Below, in pieces: positions 34,928-43,646 of a DNA stretch of 64,000 nt (position 1 is its first letter; every line of letters starts with the position of its first letter). Under the pieces are notes generated by a model. It did no database searches. It was not told the DNA's origin and saw nothing but the letters and a program-made list of their open reading frames with translations. The stretch lies in NCBI RefSeq assembly GCF_008806975.1, contig NZ_CP031728.1:3183501-3247500 (forward strand). Reading direction: 5' to 3'. The position numbers and the translations under genes were made by a program. The DNA is from Cellvibrio sp. KY-GH-1. Its GTDB lineage: Bacteria > Pseudomonadota > Gammaproteobacteria > Pseudomonadales > Cellvibrionaceae.

Positions 34928-36538
34928 ATGAATAATATTATTACGAATCCGATTCTAAGAGGCTTTAACCCAGACCCCAGTATCATTCGCGTCGATGATG
35001 TTTTTTATATTGCAACATCCACCTTTGAATGGTTTCCCGGAGTGCAAATTCATCGTTCAAGAAATCTATCCGAATGGCAGCTCGTTGGCCAAGCGCTCAA
35101 CAGAAAATCCCAATTGGACATGAAAGGAACTCCTGACTCGTGCGGCGTATGGGCTCCCTGCCTAAGCTACAGCAATGGTATTTTTTATCTGGTTTACAGC
35201 AATGTGCGCTCATTTGATGGCCCCTGGAAGGACACCCCTAACTACTTGGTTACAACGACTAACATAGAAGGCTCTTGGTCTGAACCTACCTATCTCAATT
35301 CAAATGGATTTGATGCATCTCTTTATCATGATGAGGACGGGAAAAAGTGGCTGGTCAATATGGTTGTCGATCACCGCAACGGAAGGTTTTTTGGCGGCAT
35401 ACAATTACAAGAGTTTGATACAGAAACCAAAGAATTGATTGGCGACACTTACGACATATTCCCTGGCACTGAACTAGGCTGCACTGAAGGCCCTCATATT
35501 TATAAAAGAAACGGTTGGTATTACCTCTTGACGGCGGAAGGCGGTACTGAGTACGGCCATGCTGTGTCAATAGCACGCTCAAGGGCAATCACCGGCCCCT
35601 ATGAGCTGCACCCACATAACCCGATTGTTACGGCAAAAGATGACGCTCAAGCTCATTTTCAGCGAACCGGGCATGGTGACCTGGTAGAAACCGCAACAGG
35701 ACAATGGTATGCCGTGTACTTGGGCAGCAGACCGTTAATGCCTAGACGCCGGTGCATTCTAGGAAGAGAAACTTTAATTGAGGAAATAGTTTGGGAAAAT
35801 GACTGGCCTCAGCTTTCCCATCCTGAAAAAACAACAAGGCTACATATACAGGGGTTGAATGCACCCTCCCTACCTTATAAGCCCGCACCCAGTTTGGATC
35901 ATTTTAATGAGACCAACTTGTCACTTATATGGCAATCATTGCGGGTTCCGATCAATGAATCCTGGTTAAGCTTGCATGAGCGCCCGGGTTATTTGCGCCT
36001 GCGCGGCAGGGAATCACTTAGCTCTACACATTCGCAAAGCTTTATAGCTCGAAGACTTCAAGCTTTCCATGTTCAAGCAAGTTGCCAATTAGATTTTCAG
36101 CCGGAATCATTTCAACAAATGGCAGGTTTGGTGTGCTACTACAATACCAACCACTATATTTATTTGTATGTATCAGCTGCAGATGCTCAACCTAATAAAA
36201 ACCAACTTAAAATCATGAAGGTTGATAACGGAGTTGCCACTGAACCTGAAACAGCCATAACCGTTTTCTCTCGGCATGAGCCCGTGCACTTAAAACTAAA
36301 TTGGAATAAGTCATCACTTCAGTTTTCTTACTCGCACACCAATGCTCCGGGCTCCTGGGTATCCATAGGGCCAGAACTTGATGGCAGCATACTGTCTGAC
36401 GATTACGTTCGATACGGAGGGCACAAGTATCGTGCCGCCTTTACCGGTGCCTTTATAGGCTTAAATTGCCAGGATTTAACCGGCAAAGGAATTACCGCTG
36501 ATTTTGATTGGTTTTCTTATGAAGAGTTTGATGAATAA
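34928..36538 (+). CDS. GH43 beta-xylosidase/arabinofuranosidase-like enzyme
   Basis: This is a 536-residue glycoside hydrolase of family 43, XynB-like group, with no signal peptide, so it acts in the cytoplasm on imported oligosaccharides. The five-bladed propeller catalytic domain shows the catalytic base Asp 16 (NPDPSI), the pKa-tuning Asp 129 (FDASLY) and the acid Glu 187 (CTEGPH), the spacing expected of inverting beta-xylosidases. A C-terminal beta-sandwich (about 320-536) matches the GH43 C2/DUF1349-type domain. It is the first gene of an operon with the GH26-like lipoprotein (15 bp gap) and a dioxygenase. The activity suggests that this locus deals with a xylose- or arabinose-containing glycan rather than plain mannan. 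Confidence 0.88.
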   Translation: MNNIITNPILRGFNPDPSIIRVDDVFYIATSTFEWFPGVQIHRSRNLSEWQLVGQALNRKSQLDMKGTPDSCGVWAPCLSYSNGIFYLVYSNVRSFDGPWKDTPNYLVTTTNIEGSWSEPTYLNSNGFDASLYHDEDGKKWLVNMVVDHRNGRFFGGIQLQEFDTETKELIGDTYDIFPGTELGCTEGPHIYKRNGWYYLLTAEGGTEYGHAVSIARSRAITGPYELHPHNPIVTAKDDAQAHFQRTGHGDLVETATGQWYAVYLGSRPLMPRRRCILGRETLIEEIVWENDWPQLSHPEKTTRLHIQGLNAPSLPYKPAPSLDHFNETNLSLIWQSLRVPINESWLSLHERPGYLRLRGRESLSSTHSQSFIARRLQAFHVQASCQLDFQPESFQQMAGLVCYYNTNHYIYLYVSAADAQPNKNQLKIMKVDNGVATEPETAITVFSRHEPVHLKLNWNKSSLQFSYSHTNAPGSWVSIGPELDGSILSDDYVRYGGHKYRAAFTGAFIGLNCQDLTGKGITADFDWFSYEEFDE

Positions 36539-36553
36539 CAATATGAGGTAGGT

Positions 36554-37849
36554 ATGTATAAATCAAATGCGAAATATAAAGCTTTGCCGCTGCTACTGTT
36601 AATAGGACTGACAGGATGCAAAAAAGATTCCGCTGACAACCAATCAGCTACTGCGCCAGTAGAAGATAAAACCCAGTCAGTTGCCAGCTCATCACCATCG
36701 CTGGCCGCGAAACTTTTGCCGGATAATGACAAAGTGCTTTTCATAATGGGGCAAGATACAGAAACCCTGAATGCATTCAAGACAGACGTATTAGATAAGG
36801 ACGCCAACTTTCCCTATCCTGGTGGAGTGACGTTATACACCAAAATCGCTCACTCCTTTAAATTTGGCAGCCTTGCCGGCGTCACCTCCGATGTTGATTA
36901 TGGATCAGGAAGAAATAATTTTGTTGAAACTCTAAATCAATTCCCTGGCGCGGCGCTAGCCGTTGGCTTGGACATTACCGATGCACACGATGACTGCAAA
37001 TCCATACCCACTAAAGCCGTTGCAGGGCTTGTGGATGGAGAGGTAACGCCTGAGCTGGTGTCCTATTATCGCAGTGAAGTAGATAAACTGCTGACCTTCC
37101 TCAAAGAGTCAGATCGTCAGATATTCTTGCGCATAGGCTATGAATTCGATGGTCCTTGGAATTGCTATAACCCGGAAGCATATAAGGAAACTTTCCGCTT
37201 TATCAAACAGCGAATCGACGTATTGGATGCAAAAAATATTGCTACCGTATGGCAAACTGCCTCATGGTTACGCGACCAAGGTATATACAAAGTCAGCGAT
37301 CCGAATCATTTAGAGACCTACTATCCCGGCGATGATGTTGTAGACTGGGTTTCATTTTCCAAATTTTATGGCGAGCATTATCGTAAATACCAATGGAATT
37401 GCGACGCGTTAAATCCCGAGTGGTTTACACCACAGGTTAGCGCTGTGTCCCAACATGATCGCGTGTTAAACTTTGCTCGCGCCCATCACAAACCTGTCAT
37501 GATCTCCGAAGCTGCACCAGCCGCATTTAGCACCTCCACACTAACAGCAAGCTGCATATTTACCAATCACCCAGTAGCCATCACTGTCGATGATTTATGG
37601 GAAACCTGGTATCAGGACTACTTTGACTATATTGAGGAAAATCGCGATGTAATTCGCGCTGCTGCTTACATCAACACTAATTGGCATACGCAATCCATGT
37701 GGTATTGCGAACCAGAAGCTACCGCAGGTGCCGAAGGATGCAAGCAGAGTTATTGGGGAGACAGTCGCATTGAAGGCAACCCTATTATTCTGGAAAGGTT
37801 TTCCAAAGAAATTTCCAAGTCACATTTTGTACAGAAAAGTCGTCCCTGA
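36554..37849 (+). CDS. Atypical GH26-like endoglycanase lipoprotein
   Basis: This is a 431-residue lipoprotein; the leader ends in the lipobox LTGC (Cys about 22). The TIM-barrel family 26 signature is present: the general acid Glu 197 in LRIGYEFDGPWN and the nucleophile Glu 319 in PVMISEAAP. Canonical mannanases have WRP-x-HE at the acid site; here it is GYEFDG, as in the beta-1,3-xylanase side of GH26. Several Cys (DDCKS, WNCYN, WNCDA, ASCIF, WYCEPEA, EGCKQ) suggest disulfides. The substrate is therefore uncertain: a xylan- or mannan-like chain. Anchoring to the outer membrane would let it cut glycan before import by the nearby TonB-dependent receptor. Confidence 0.75.
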   Translation: MYKSNAKYKALPLLLLIGLTGCKKDSADNQSATAPVEDKTQSVASSSPSLAAKLLPDNDKVLFIMGQDTETLNAFKTDVLDKDANFPYPGGVTLYTKIAHSFKFGSLAGVTSDVDYGSGRNNFVETLNQFPGAALAVGLDITDAHDDCKSIPTKAVAGLVDGEVTPELVSYYRSEVDKLLTFLKESDRQIFLRIGYEFDGPWNCYNPEAYKETFRFIKQRIDVLDAKNIATVWQTASWLRDQGIYKVSDPNHLETYYPGDDVVDWVSFSKFYGEHYRKYQWNCDALNPEWFTPQVSAVSQHDRVLNFARAHHKPVMISEAAPAAFSTSTLTASCIFTNHPVAITVDDLWETWYQDYFDYIEENRDVIRAAAYINTNWHTQSMWYCEPEATAGAEGCKQSYWGDSRIEGNPIILERFSKEISKSHFVQKSRP

Positions 37850-37868
37850 TTAGGTGGAATTTACAGTT

Positions 37869-38585
37869 ATGAATTATCAACAACTTGCAGAACAATTTTG
37901 GCGCGATGGCTACATCATGCTGGAAAACTTTTTCTCAGCAGAATTAATGGATAGCTACAACCAAAAAATTCTGGATCATTTTGGTGAGTCGCCAGAGTTC
38001 TCACATAACGCAGAATTTTTAGAAAAGTCCGAAACTGAAGTGATCCCTTGGTTTCCGCAACGTGAAGGCGAGCATCTATTTGATACGGTAGAGCACGACC
38101 CTCGGCTCGTAGCGCTTACTCAAGCTATTCTTGGTGATGACTGGTATACCCAATACTGCATGGTGATGTTTTCAAGGCAAGGCACTAAGGGGCAAGCTTG
38201 GCATCAAGACTGCCCACCGGAAGACTCATCTCGCTTTAACATGAACCGCTTGATCTACACCATGGATATCACCGAAGAAACGGGCGGCTACACTATGGCA
38301 GTAAAAGGTTCTCACAAAATAGGTTTACTACCAGCGTGTGATCACGATGTTGATTTTCCCGAGCAGCAAACATTTATCCCTAAAAAGGGCACACTTATTC
38401 TGCTGCATGGTCATACCTGGCACAAAGTATTGCCGGTTACAGGTAAATATCGTGTATCGACCAATTATCGCTCTGCCCCAATAGGAACACCCGAAAACAT
38501 TACAGACATATGTGTCTATCGCAACATGCGTTATCAATTTTCTACCAGCTCTGTAGTAGAGGACAGACTACAAGGCGCAGTATGA
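37869..38585 (+). CDS. Phytanoyl-CoA-dioxygenase-family Fe(II)/2OG oxygenase
   Basis: This is a paralogue of the gene at 27882 (about 238 residues), starting MNYQQLAEQFW. The iron ligands are the HxD in WHQDCPPEDS and the His in HGHTWHKVLP, with Arg in YRVSTNYR. The frame is open 15 bases upstream through a GTG, but the ATG at 37869 matches the paralogue's start. It begins 19 bp after the GH26-like gene and belongs to that operon. A cytoplasmic hydroxylase in a glycan operon is unusual. It may act on a glycan-derived or plant-derived small molecule freed during degradation; the substrate cannot be told from sequence. Confidence 0.75.
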   Translation: MNYQQLAEQFWRDGYIMLENFFSAELMDSYNQKILDHFGESPEFSHNAEFLEKSETEVIPWFPQREGEHLFDTVEHDPRLVALTQAILGDDWYTQYCMVMFSRQGTKGQAWHQDCPPEDSSRFNMNRLIYTMDITEETGGYTMAVKGSHKIGLLPACDHDVDFPEQQTFIPKKGTLILLHGHTWHKVLPVTGKYRVSTNYRSAPIGTPENITDICVYRNMRYQFSTSSVVEDRLQGAV

Positions 38586-38640
38586 ATTTAACAACACATT
38601 AATATCAATTCTCAATAATGGCTACTTATACGTAGTCATT

Positions 38641-38654
38641 ATTTGTTAACAAAT
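38641..38654. promoter_or_regulatory. Palindrome before the GntR gene (autoregulatory operator?)
   Basis: ATTTGTTAACAAAT is a perfect 14-bp palindrome 13 bp before the GntR start. It shares the GTTAAC core with the sites at 34731 and 43460. Confidence 0.5.
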
Positions 38655-38667
38655 CGGTACGACTATC

Positions 38668-39402
38668 ATGGCTATGCAATCTCTCACAAATATGAATACC
38701 CCGCCCAATGCGCTGTCTTACCATAGACCTGCCGCGAGCCAAATTTTTGAATTTGTTCGCAATGCAATTATAAGTATGAAGTTGATGCCAGGCCAGTTGA
38801 TCTCTGAAACAGCTCTCGCGCAAGAGTTTGGAGTTAGCAGAACCCCCGTAAGAGAAGCCTTGATTAAGCTCAACAACATCGGATTCATTGAAGTACTCCC
38901 GCAAAGGGGAACCTATGTATCTAAATTAAGTATGGAAAAAATTCTTGAAGCCAGATTTATTAGAGAGGCACTGGAAATATCGGTAGTAAGCCAACTTGCA
39001 GCCAATTCAGATGACAGCCTAAGAAATGAAGTGGTATTGGCTTGCGAAAAAATTATCACCGAACAGAAGAACGCGGTGAAAGCCAATGATTCACTGACAT
39101 TTCAGCTGTTGGATGATGAGTTTCATCAAACTCTCGCCAAATTTGTTCCTTATCCAAGAGTTGGACATTTGATTGAAAGCGAAAAAGCCCACATGGATAG
39201 AATACGCAATCTAAGTTTTAACTTATCAGATCAATACAAGCGCGTCATAACGCAACACGCAGCAATTCTAAATGCCATAAAAATTGGCGCAGTAGAAAAA
39301 TCAATACAATCCATGAGCCTACACATGCAGGATGTTTTTAATATTTTAAAATTGATTCCACAAGAACATCCGGAATACTTTACAGACGATAAAAATAACT
39401 AA
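38668..39402 (+). CDS. GntR-family (FadR/FCD) transcription regulator
   Basis: This is a 244-residue regulator. The N-terminal winged helix (about 22-88) has the GntR signature ISETALAQEFGVSRTPVREA and the wing LPQRGTYVS. The C-terminal all-helical FCD domain (about 95-230) has the metal/ligand residues typical of the FadR subfamily (Asp in LDDEFHQTL, later His in QHAAILNAI and SLHMQDV). Such proteins bind small acids or sugar acids and repress catabolic genes. The gene follows the dioxygenase by 82 bp in the same direction but has its own palindrome. It is the only regulator in this locus, so it is the best candidate for controlling the GH43/GH26 operon and the receptor. Confidence 0.85.
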   Translation: MAMQSLTNMNTPPNALSYHRPAASQIFEFVRNAIISMKLMPGQLISETALAQEFGVSRTPVREALIKLNNIGFIEVLPQRGTYVSKLSMEKILEARFIREALEISVVSQLAANSDDSLRNEVVLACEKIITEQKNAVKANDSLTFQLLDDEFHQTLAKFVPYPRVGHLIESEKAHMDRIRNLSFNLSDQYKRVITQHAAILNAIKIGAVEKSIQSMSLHMQDVFNILKLIPQEHPEYFTDDKNN

Positions 39403-39695
39403 AAGCCCTATATTTATAATGTATTCAAATAAAAACTACACATCAGACAGTTACGCCCTTAAGGATCAGAGCCATTTCCAACAATCGTCATCACTACCCT
39501 CCCTTTGCCAATAACAGAACTTCCCAGACTTCACTAGCCTCACCTATCTAGAATTTAAGATTTCCTTTCTCAGCAAGATGGCACTTAAATCATGATCTAT
39601 AATAGGCATTATGGTGAAGCCTAACTTCAGTCTGTCCTTTTAGAATTGTTTCCTGCTTGAATTCAAATGCCATTTACTCACCATAGGTTTTAACC

Positions 39696-40643
39696 ATGGT
39701 TTACTTACCTCCCTACATATTTACAAGGGCCCATCGAGCAGGTTTATTTACGCTAATACACTGGTATTGCATCTGGGGTATACTGTTATTTGGGTTTCAC
39801 TCCTCTTTAGTCTTTGCCGATTCGATAGAAAACAGTTCCAACTCGAAAGCAAGAATCGTTTACTACCCAGGATCGGACTCAAACTACAACAATGACTCTC
39901 GCAATCACTTCTACATAGAATTATTAAAAAAGGCCTTGAATGCCTCAGGTGAACAGTATCAAGTTAAGGAACTCGGGCGCGGCTTTTCCGCTACGCGTCA
40001 ATTTCAATTAATCCAACGAGGCGACTTGTCAGTAGCATGGAATTTTAGTGACCCGGAAAGAGACCCGTCTTTTCGGCAAATTCCATTTCCGATTGATCGC
40101 GGTTTAATGGGATGGCGCTTGCTTCTTGTCCGTGACAACCAGCAAGCAGCCTTTTCAGAAATCACCCAAATATCCGAATTAGCGCATTTGCGTTGCGGAC
40201 AGGGTCAGGCCTGGCAAGACACAAAAATTCTTCAACACAATGAACTCAGTGTTTCACCTACCCCTAGCTATGAAGGATTGTTCAAAATGCTACAAACGGG
40301 GCATATAGACTATCTTCCCCGCTCAATTTTAGAGATCTATTCTGAGCTGAATAACCATCAACATCTAAATCTGGCGATTGATAAGCACCTAATGATCTAT
40401 TACCCAACAGCTTTTTATTATTTTGTTAACAAAGAAAACGCTGAACTCGCTAATGCCATAGAAAGAGGATTGCAAACTCTTTATGCGCGCGGTGAGTTTG
40501 ATAAATTGTTTTGGCAATATCACGGCGATAGCATTACTCAAGCTAATATAAAAAACCGAAAAATATTGAAACTTAACAATCCATTTCTATCAGATGAAAA
40601 TCGAAACAACTTATATCGTTACTGGCTACCATTACCCCCCTGA
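39696..40643 (+). CDS. Orphan periplasmic solute-binding-like protein
   Basis: This is a 315-residue exported protein with a long leader (about 20-42, ending LVFADS). It is a paralogue of the protein at 33688, sharing QGQAWQDTKIL, DYLPRSI, AFYYFVN and NIKNRKILKL. The fold is of the periplasmic binding protein family 3 type. No ABC transporter partner is encoded in the window. The 293 bp upstream hold no gene and no clear operator. Like its paralogue it could present a ligand to the chemoreceptor at 25864 or serve as a stand-alone sensor. Confidence 0.6.
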   Translation: MVYLPPYIFTRAHRAGLFTLIHWYCIWGILLFGFHSSLVFADSIENSSNSKARIVYYPGSDSNYNNDSRNHFYIELLKKALNASGEQYQVKELGRGFSATRQFQLIQRGDLSVAWNFSDPERDPSFRQIPFPIDRGLMGWRLLLVRDNQQAAFSEITQISELAHLRCGQGQAWQDTKILQHNELSVSPTPSYEGLFKMLQTGHIDYLPRSILEIYSELNNHQHLNLAIDKHLMIYYPTAFYYFVNKENAELANAIERGLQTLYARGEFDKLFWQYHGDSITQANIKNRKILKLNNPFLSDENRNNLYRYWLPLPP

Positions 40644-40690
40644 ACACATACCTCCGATCAGACACAGAAAACTCTTTCGTCGATGCGAAC

Positions 40691-41662
40691 CTATCCAAGA
40701 CAATTCCACTCGGTCTTGATGAGTTCCATCAGCCGCTGAAAACGCAAACTTGCACTATGCGGCACTACATCTGATTGGATTTTACCCGCTAAAATATCGC
40801 AGCTTGCCGACTCAATTTGATAATCAAAACCAAGTGTTGTTCGACCATCAAAAAATGCATCTACCTGCTCATCCAATTTATATAAATAGCATTTATCAGC
40901 ACGCCAAAAATCAGGAATAGCAATATAACCATCCGTACCGATCACATAAGTCCAGTTTTGCAGCTTGGCACTGAAGGAGCTACCAATAGTGGCAATTGCA
41001 TTCGGGTAAGTAATAATAGTTGATACGTCAGTCTCTACACCGTTAGGAGCCAGTTTTACACTCGAATAATGTTGCAACAAGTCTTCTTGGATAAACATAT
41101 GCGCCATAGCAACGGGATAAACACCCATCTCCAACAAACACCCGCCAGCTAAAGCAGCGTCATATTCACGACGATCAGGGTCATAAGGAAGAGGATAACC
41201 AAAATCAGATTTAACATGACGAATCTGGCCGATGCGCCCCTGCTCCACCCAGCGCTTTGCCTGAACAACCGCCGGTAAAAAATAAGTCCACATCGCTTCC
41301 ATAAAAAAACAATTCATACTTTTTGCGCATGCAATAAGCTCTTCACACTCTGCAGCACTAACCGTTACAGGCTTTTCACACAGTACATGCTTGCCCGCTT
41401 TCAGCGCATCCAATACCTGCTGAACATGAAGATTGTGTGGCGTTGCTATATAGATCGCATCAACATCTGCATCATGATACAGCTCATCATAATTTCCATA
41501 TTGTTTTTCTATGTCATACTCAGAAGCAAAAGAGGTAGCATTGCCCAAACTACGTGCAGCAACAGCAACCAATTCAGCCGATTTCGTATGAGCTATATCT
41601 TTAGCGAAGGTGTGCGCGATACGCCCTGCTCCAACAATTCCCCATCGAACTTTTTTATTCAC
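40691..41662 (-). CDS. Gfo/Idh/MocA-family sugar dehydrogenase
   Basis: This is an NAD(P)-dependent oxidoreductase of about 323 residues. The Rossmann motif GIVGAGRIA lies at residues 8-16 and the family signature CEKPVTVSAAE near 90-100 places the catalytic Lys. The C-terminal domain is the Gfo/Idh beta-sheet substrate domain. An ATG at 41686 gives eight extra residues without a ribosome site; the GTG at 41662 has AAGGGGA upstream and gives the standard start NKKVRWGIVG, so it is preferred. It lies 35 bp after the sugar porter gene, in the same operon. D-xylose or a similar aldose may be its substrate, in line with the GH43 enzyme, but the family is broad. Confidence 0.75.
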   Translation of the reverse strand: MNKKVRWGIVGAGRIAHTFAKDIAHTKSAELVAVAARSLGNATSFASEYDIEKQYGNYDELYHDADVDAIYIATPHNLHVQQVLDALKAGKHVLCEKPVTVSAAECEELIACAKSMNCFFMEAMWTYFLPAVVQAKRWVEQGRIGQIRHVKSDFGYPLPYDPDRREYDAALAGGCLLEMGVYPVAMAHMFIQEDLLQHYSSVKLAPNGVETDVSTIITYPNAIATIGSSFSAKLQNWTYVIGTDGYIAIPDFWRADKCYLYKLDEQVDAFFDGRTTLGFDYQIESASCDILAGKIQSDVVPHSASLRFQRLMELIKTEWNCLG

Positions 41663-41697
41663 AGATATATCCCCTTTGAAACTCATTGCTGAAAAAT

Positions 41698-43257
41698 CTA
41701 AAAATGTTTATTCGAAAGCGACTCTTCCAGCTGCTCCAATGATTTACCTTTAGTTTCAGGCAGGTATTTACAGACAAATAGCAATCCAAGAACGGCAAAG
41801 GCTCCAAATATGATAAAGGTGAACGCAGCACCAAGGTTCTCCAATTGCCAAGGGAAGAATAACTGCACCGCAAAGCTCACCACACTGTTAATAACGCCGA
41901 CAAATGCCATAGCAACGCCGCGCACTTGATTTGGAAATATCTCTGAAAGCAAAACCCACATCACGGGACCCAGTGAAACCGCAAAAGCCGCTACAAAACC
42001 AAATATTCCAATTAAAATCAGTGTTACATTAATTTGGGTGGCACTTTTCAAGAGTACAGGCTCATACTCTTTCGCCAATTTATCGCCCAAATTCAAACGA
42101 AGGTCCCGCTTAAAATCCACATCACTCATATAAATTTTATCGATCATCGGTGCCAATTTATCGATTTCAATCTGCTCAACAGAATGTTGGATATTTTCGG
42201 CTGTCAACTGATACTTAGCCTGAGAAAATCCGTAACCACAGATACCCATACTTATCACGACCCCAACCAAACCAACAATCAATAGGGGTTTGCGTCCCAG
42301 GCGGTCGATTACTAGCATAGCGACAATGGTAAAAACAACATTCACTATGCCAATCCAGATAGCCTGAGCAAAAGCAGCATTTGTTCCTAAACCGCTCTGC
42401 TCAAAAATGGTCGGCGCGTAAAAGTAAACAGCATTAACTCCCGTTGCCTGCTGAATAATTGAAACCACAATGCCAACGAATAAAATAAATCGTGTTTTGT
42501 TCTCAAACAAACTCAGAATTTTCCTGAATAGACTTGCATCGTGCATATCATCAGGTTTTACAGCCAACTGTTCGTTAATTTCAGCTGCTAGCATCAGACG
42601 ATTCAACAGAATACTTGCTTCTTGTTTACGATTATTGAGGATTAGCCAACGTGGGCTCTCGGGAATAAACAACAACAGAACGAAATAAATTAAAGCTGGA
42701 ATCAACTCTGCACCTAACATCACCCTCCACAGCTGTTCGCTTGTAAACCATGAGTAATACAGATCGCTTTTTGACTCAACCAAACTCATGAGGCCGTAAT
42801 TGGAAAAATAAGCCGCAGAAAAACCCAAGACAATATTTAATTGATTTATCGATACATACTTACCACGTAATGCAGCAGGCGATATTTCCGCAATATATAC
42901 AGGAGCAACCATTAAAGACGCGAAGGCTAAACCGCCGATGAAACGGAAAATAACCAACATCCAATAGCCATTGGCGAAAGCACATCCAATCACCGAAACC
43001 AGATAAAGAAAAGCGATCAGTAGTAATATTTTTTTTCGCCCATAGCAATCAATCAGATAACCCACAAAACAGGCCGCAATAATCGCCCCCAGCGTTGGAG
43101 CACCAACCACCAAACCCTGTTGTAAAGAGCCTAATGCGTACTGATTACTTATCTGACTTATCGTTCCAGAAATAACTGAGGCATCGAATCCAAAAACAAA
43201 GCCCCCTAGCGAGACCAAAATCGCCAAACCAAGACTATTATATTTGTTATAAGCCAT
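41698..43257 (-). CDS. Sugar porter (MFS) of the inner membrane
   Basis: This is a 519-residue, 12-span proton/sugar symporter. The MFS sugar-porter marks are FGFDASVISGT in helix 1, DCYGRKK and DRLGRKP in the 2-3 and 8-9 loops, PESPRWLI after helix 6, and PETKGKSLEQLEE at the C-terminus. Helix 7 carries QQATGVNAVYFYAP, typical of XylE/AraE-type porters, so a monosaccharide such as xylose or arabinose is likely. A long insert between helices 9 and 10 (about 355-415, LTAENIQHSVEQIEIDKLA) is unusual for the family. The gene is divergent from the TonB-dependent receptor and shares the 43.3-43.6 kb control region with it. Confidence 0.88.
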   Translation of the reverse strand: MAYNKYNSLGLAILVSLGGFVFGFDASVISGTISQISNQYALGSLQQGLVVGAPTLGAIIAACFVGYLIDCYGRKKILLLIAFLYLVSVIGCAFANGYWMLVIFRFIGGLAFASLMVAPVYIAEISPAALRGKYVSINQLNIVLGFSAAYFSNYGLMSLVESKSDLYYSWFTSEQLWRVMLGAELIPALIYFVLLLFIPESPRWLILNNRKQEASILLNRLMLAAEINEQLAVKPDDMHDASLFRKILSLFENKTRFILFVGIVVSIIQQATGVNAVYFYAPTIFEQSGLGTNAAFAQAIWIGIVNVVFTIVAMLVIDRLGRKPLLIVGLVGVVISMGICGYGFSQAKYQLTAENIQHSVEQIEIDKLAPMIDKIYMSDVDFKRDLRLNLGDKLAKEYEPVLLKSATQINVTLILIGIFGFVAAFAVSLGPVMWVLLSEIFPNQVRGVAMAFVGVINSVVSFAVQLFFPWQLENLGAAFTFIIFGAFAVLGLLFVCKYLPETKGKSLEQLEESLSNKHF

Positions 43258-43646
43258 TCAAATTTACCGCCTGATGATTATTAAAATAATAAAACTCTGC
43301 TTAGATTCAGCTATTAAGCTCCAATAATTACAGTCTATTAAGAGCGATTTAGCTAATGGGAATTCCCCAAATACCAACCTTAAGCTACAGCTTGTTCGTT
43401 TTTCTATCGTGGCTATCCAGAAACCTGCAACCCCCCTCTTGCAAAAGGTCAAAGCAGTTGTTAACGTTAACCGTATCGATAGAGTATATCGATATCGGCG
43501 CCAAATTAAAACGAGCCCCCATCAAAAAAACATCTTTTGATTGTTCGTATGGGCTTGGTGCAAAACAAGTAACATCGGCATTTATTCACTGTTGCAGCTC
43601 TTAAATGCCTAATATTTATGATAAAAACTCTAAGGGGAAGAAAATA
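43258..43646. other. Divergent control region of sugar porter and TonB receptor
   Basis: No gene. It holds the palindromic operator-like site at 43460-43476, followed by ATCGATAGAG and ATATCGATATCG, a second near-palindrome. A strong AAGGGGA ribosome site at 43632 belongs to the receptor gene. Confidence 0.55.
43460..43476. promoter_or_regulatory. Palindromic operator-like site before the TonB receptor
   Basis: GTTAACGTTAAC (43460-43471), identical to the core at 34731, is followed by CGTAT as in the 24825 and 25692 sites. It lies between the divergent sugar porter and receptor genes. Confidence 0.55.

Noticed and set aside
28769..40643. ABC sugar or amino-acid importer
   Set aside because: Three binding-protein-like genes are present but no permease or ATPase gene exists in the window.
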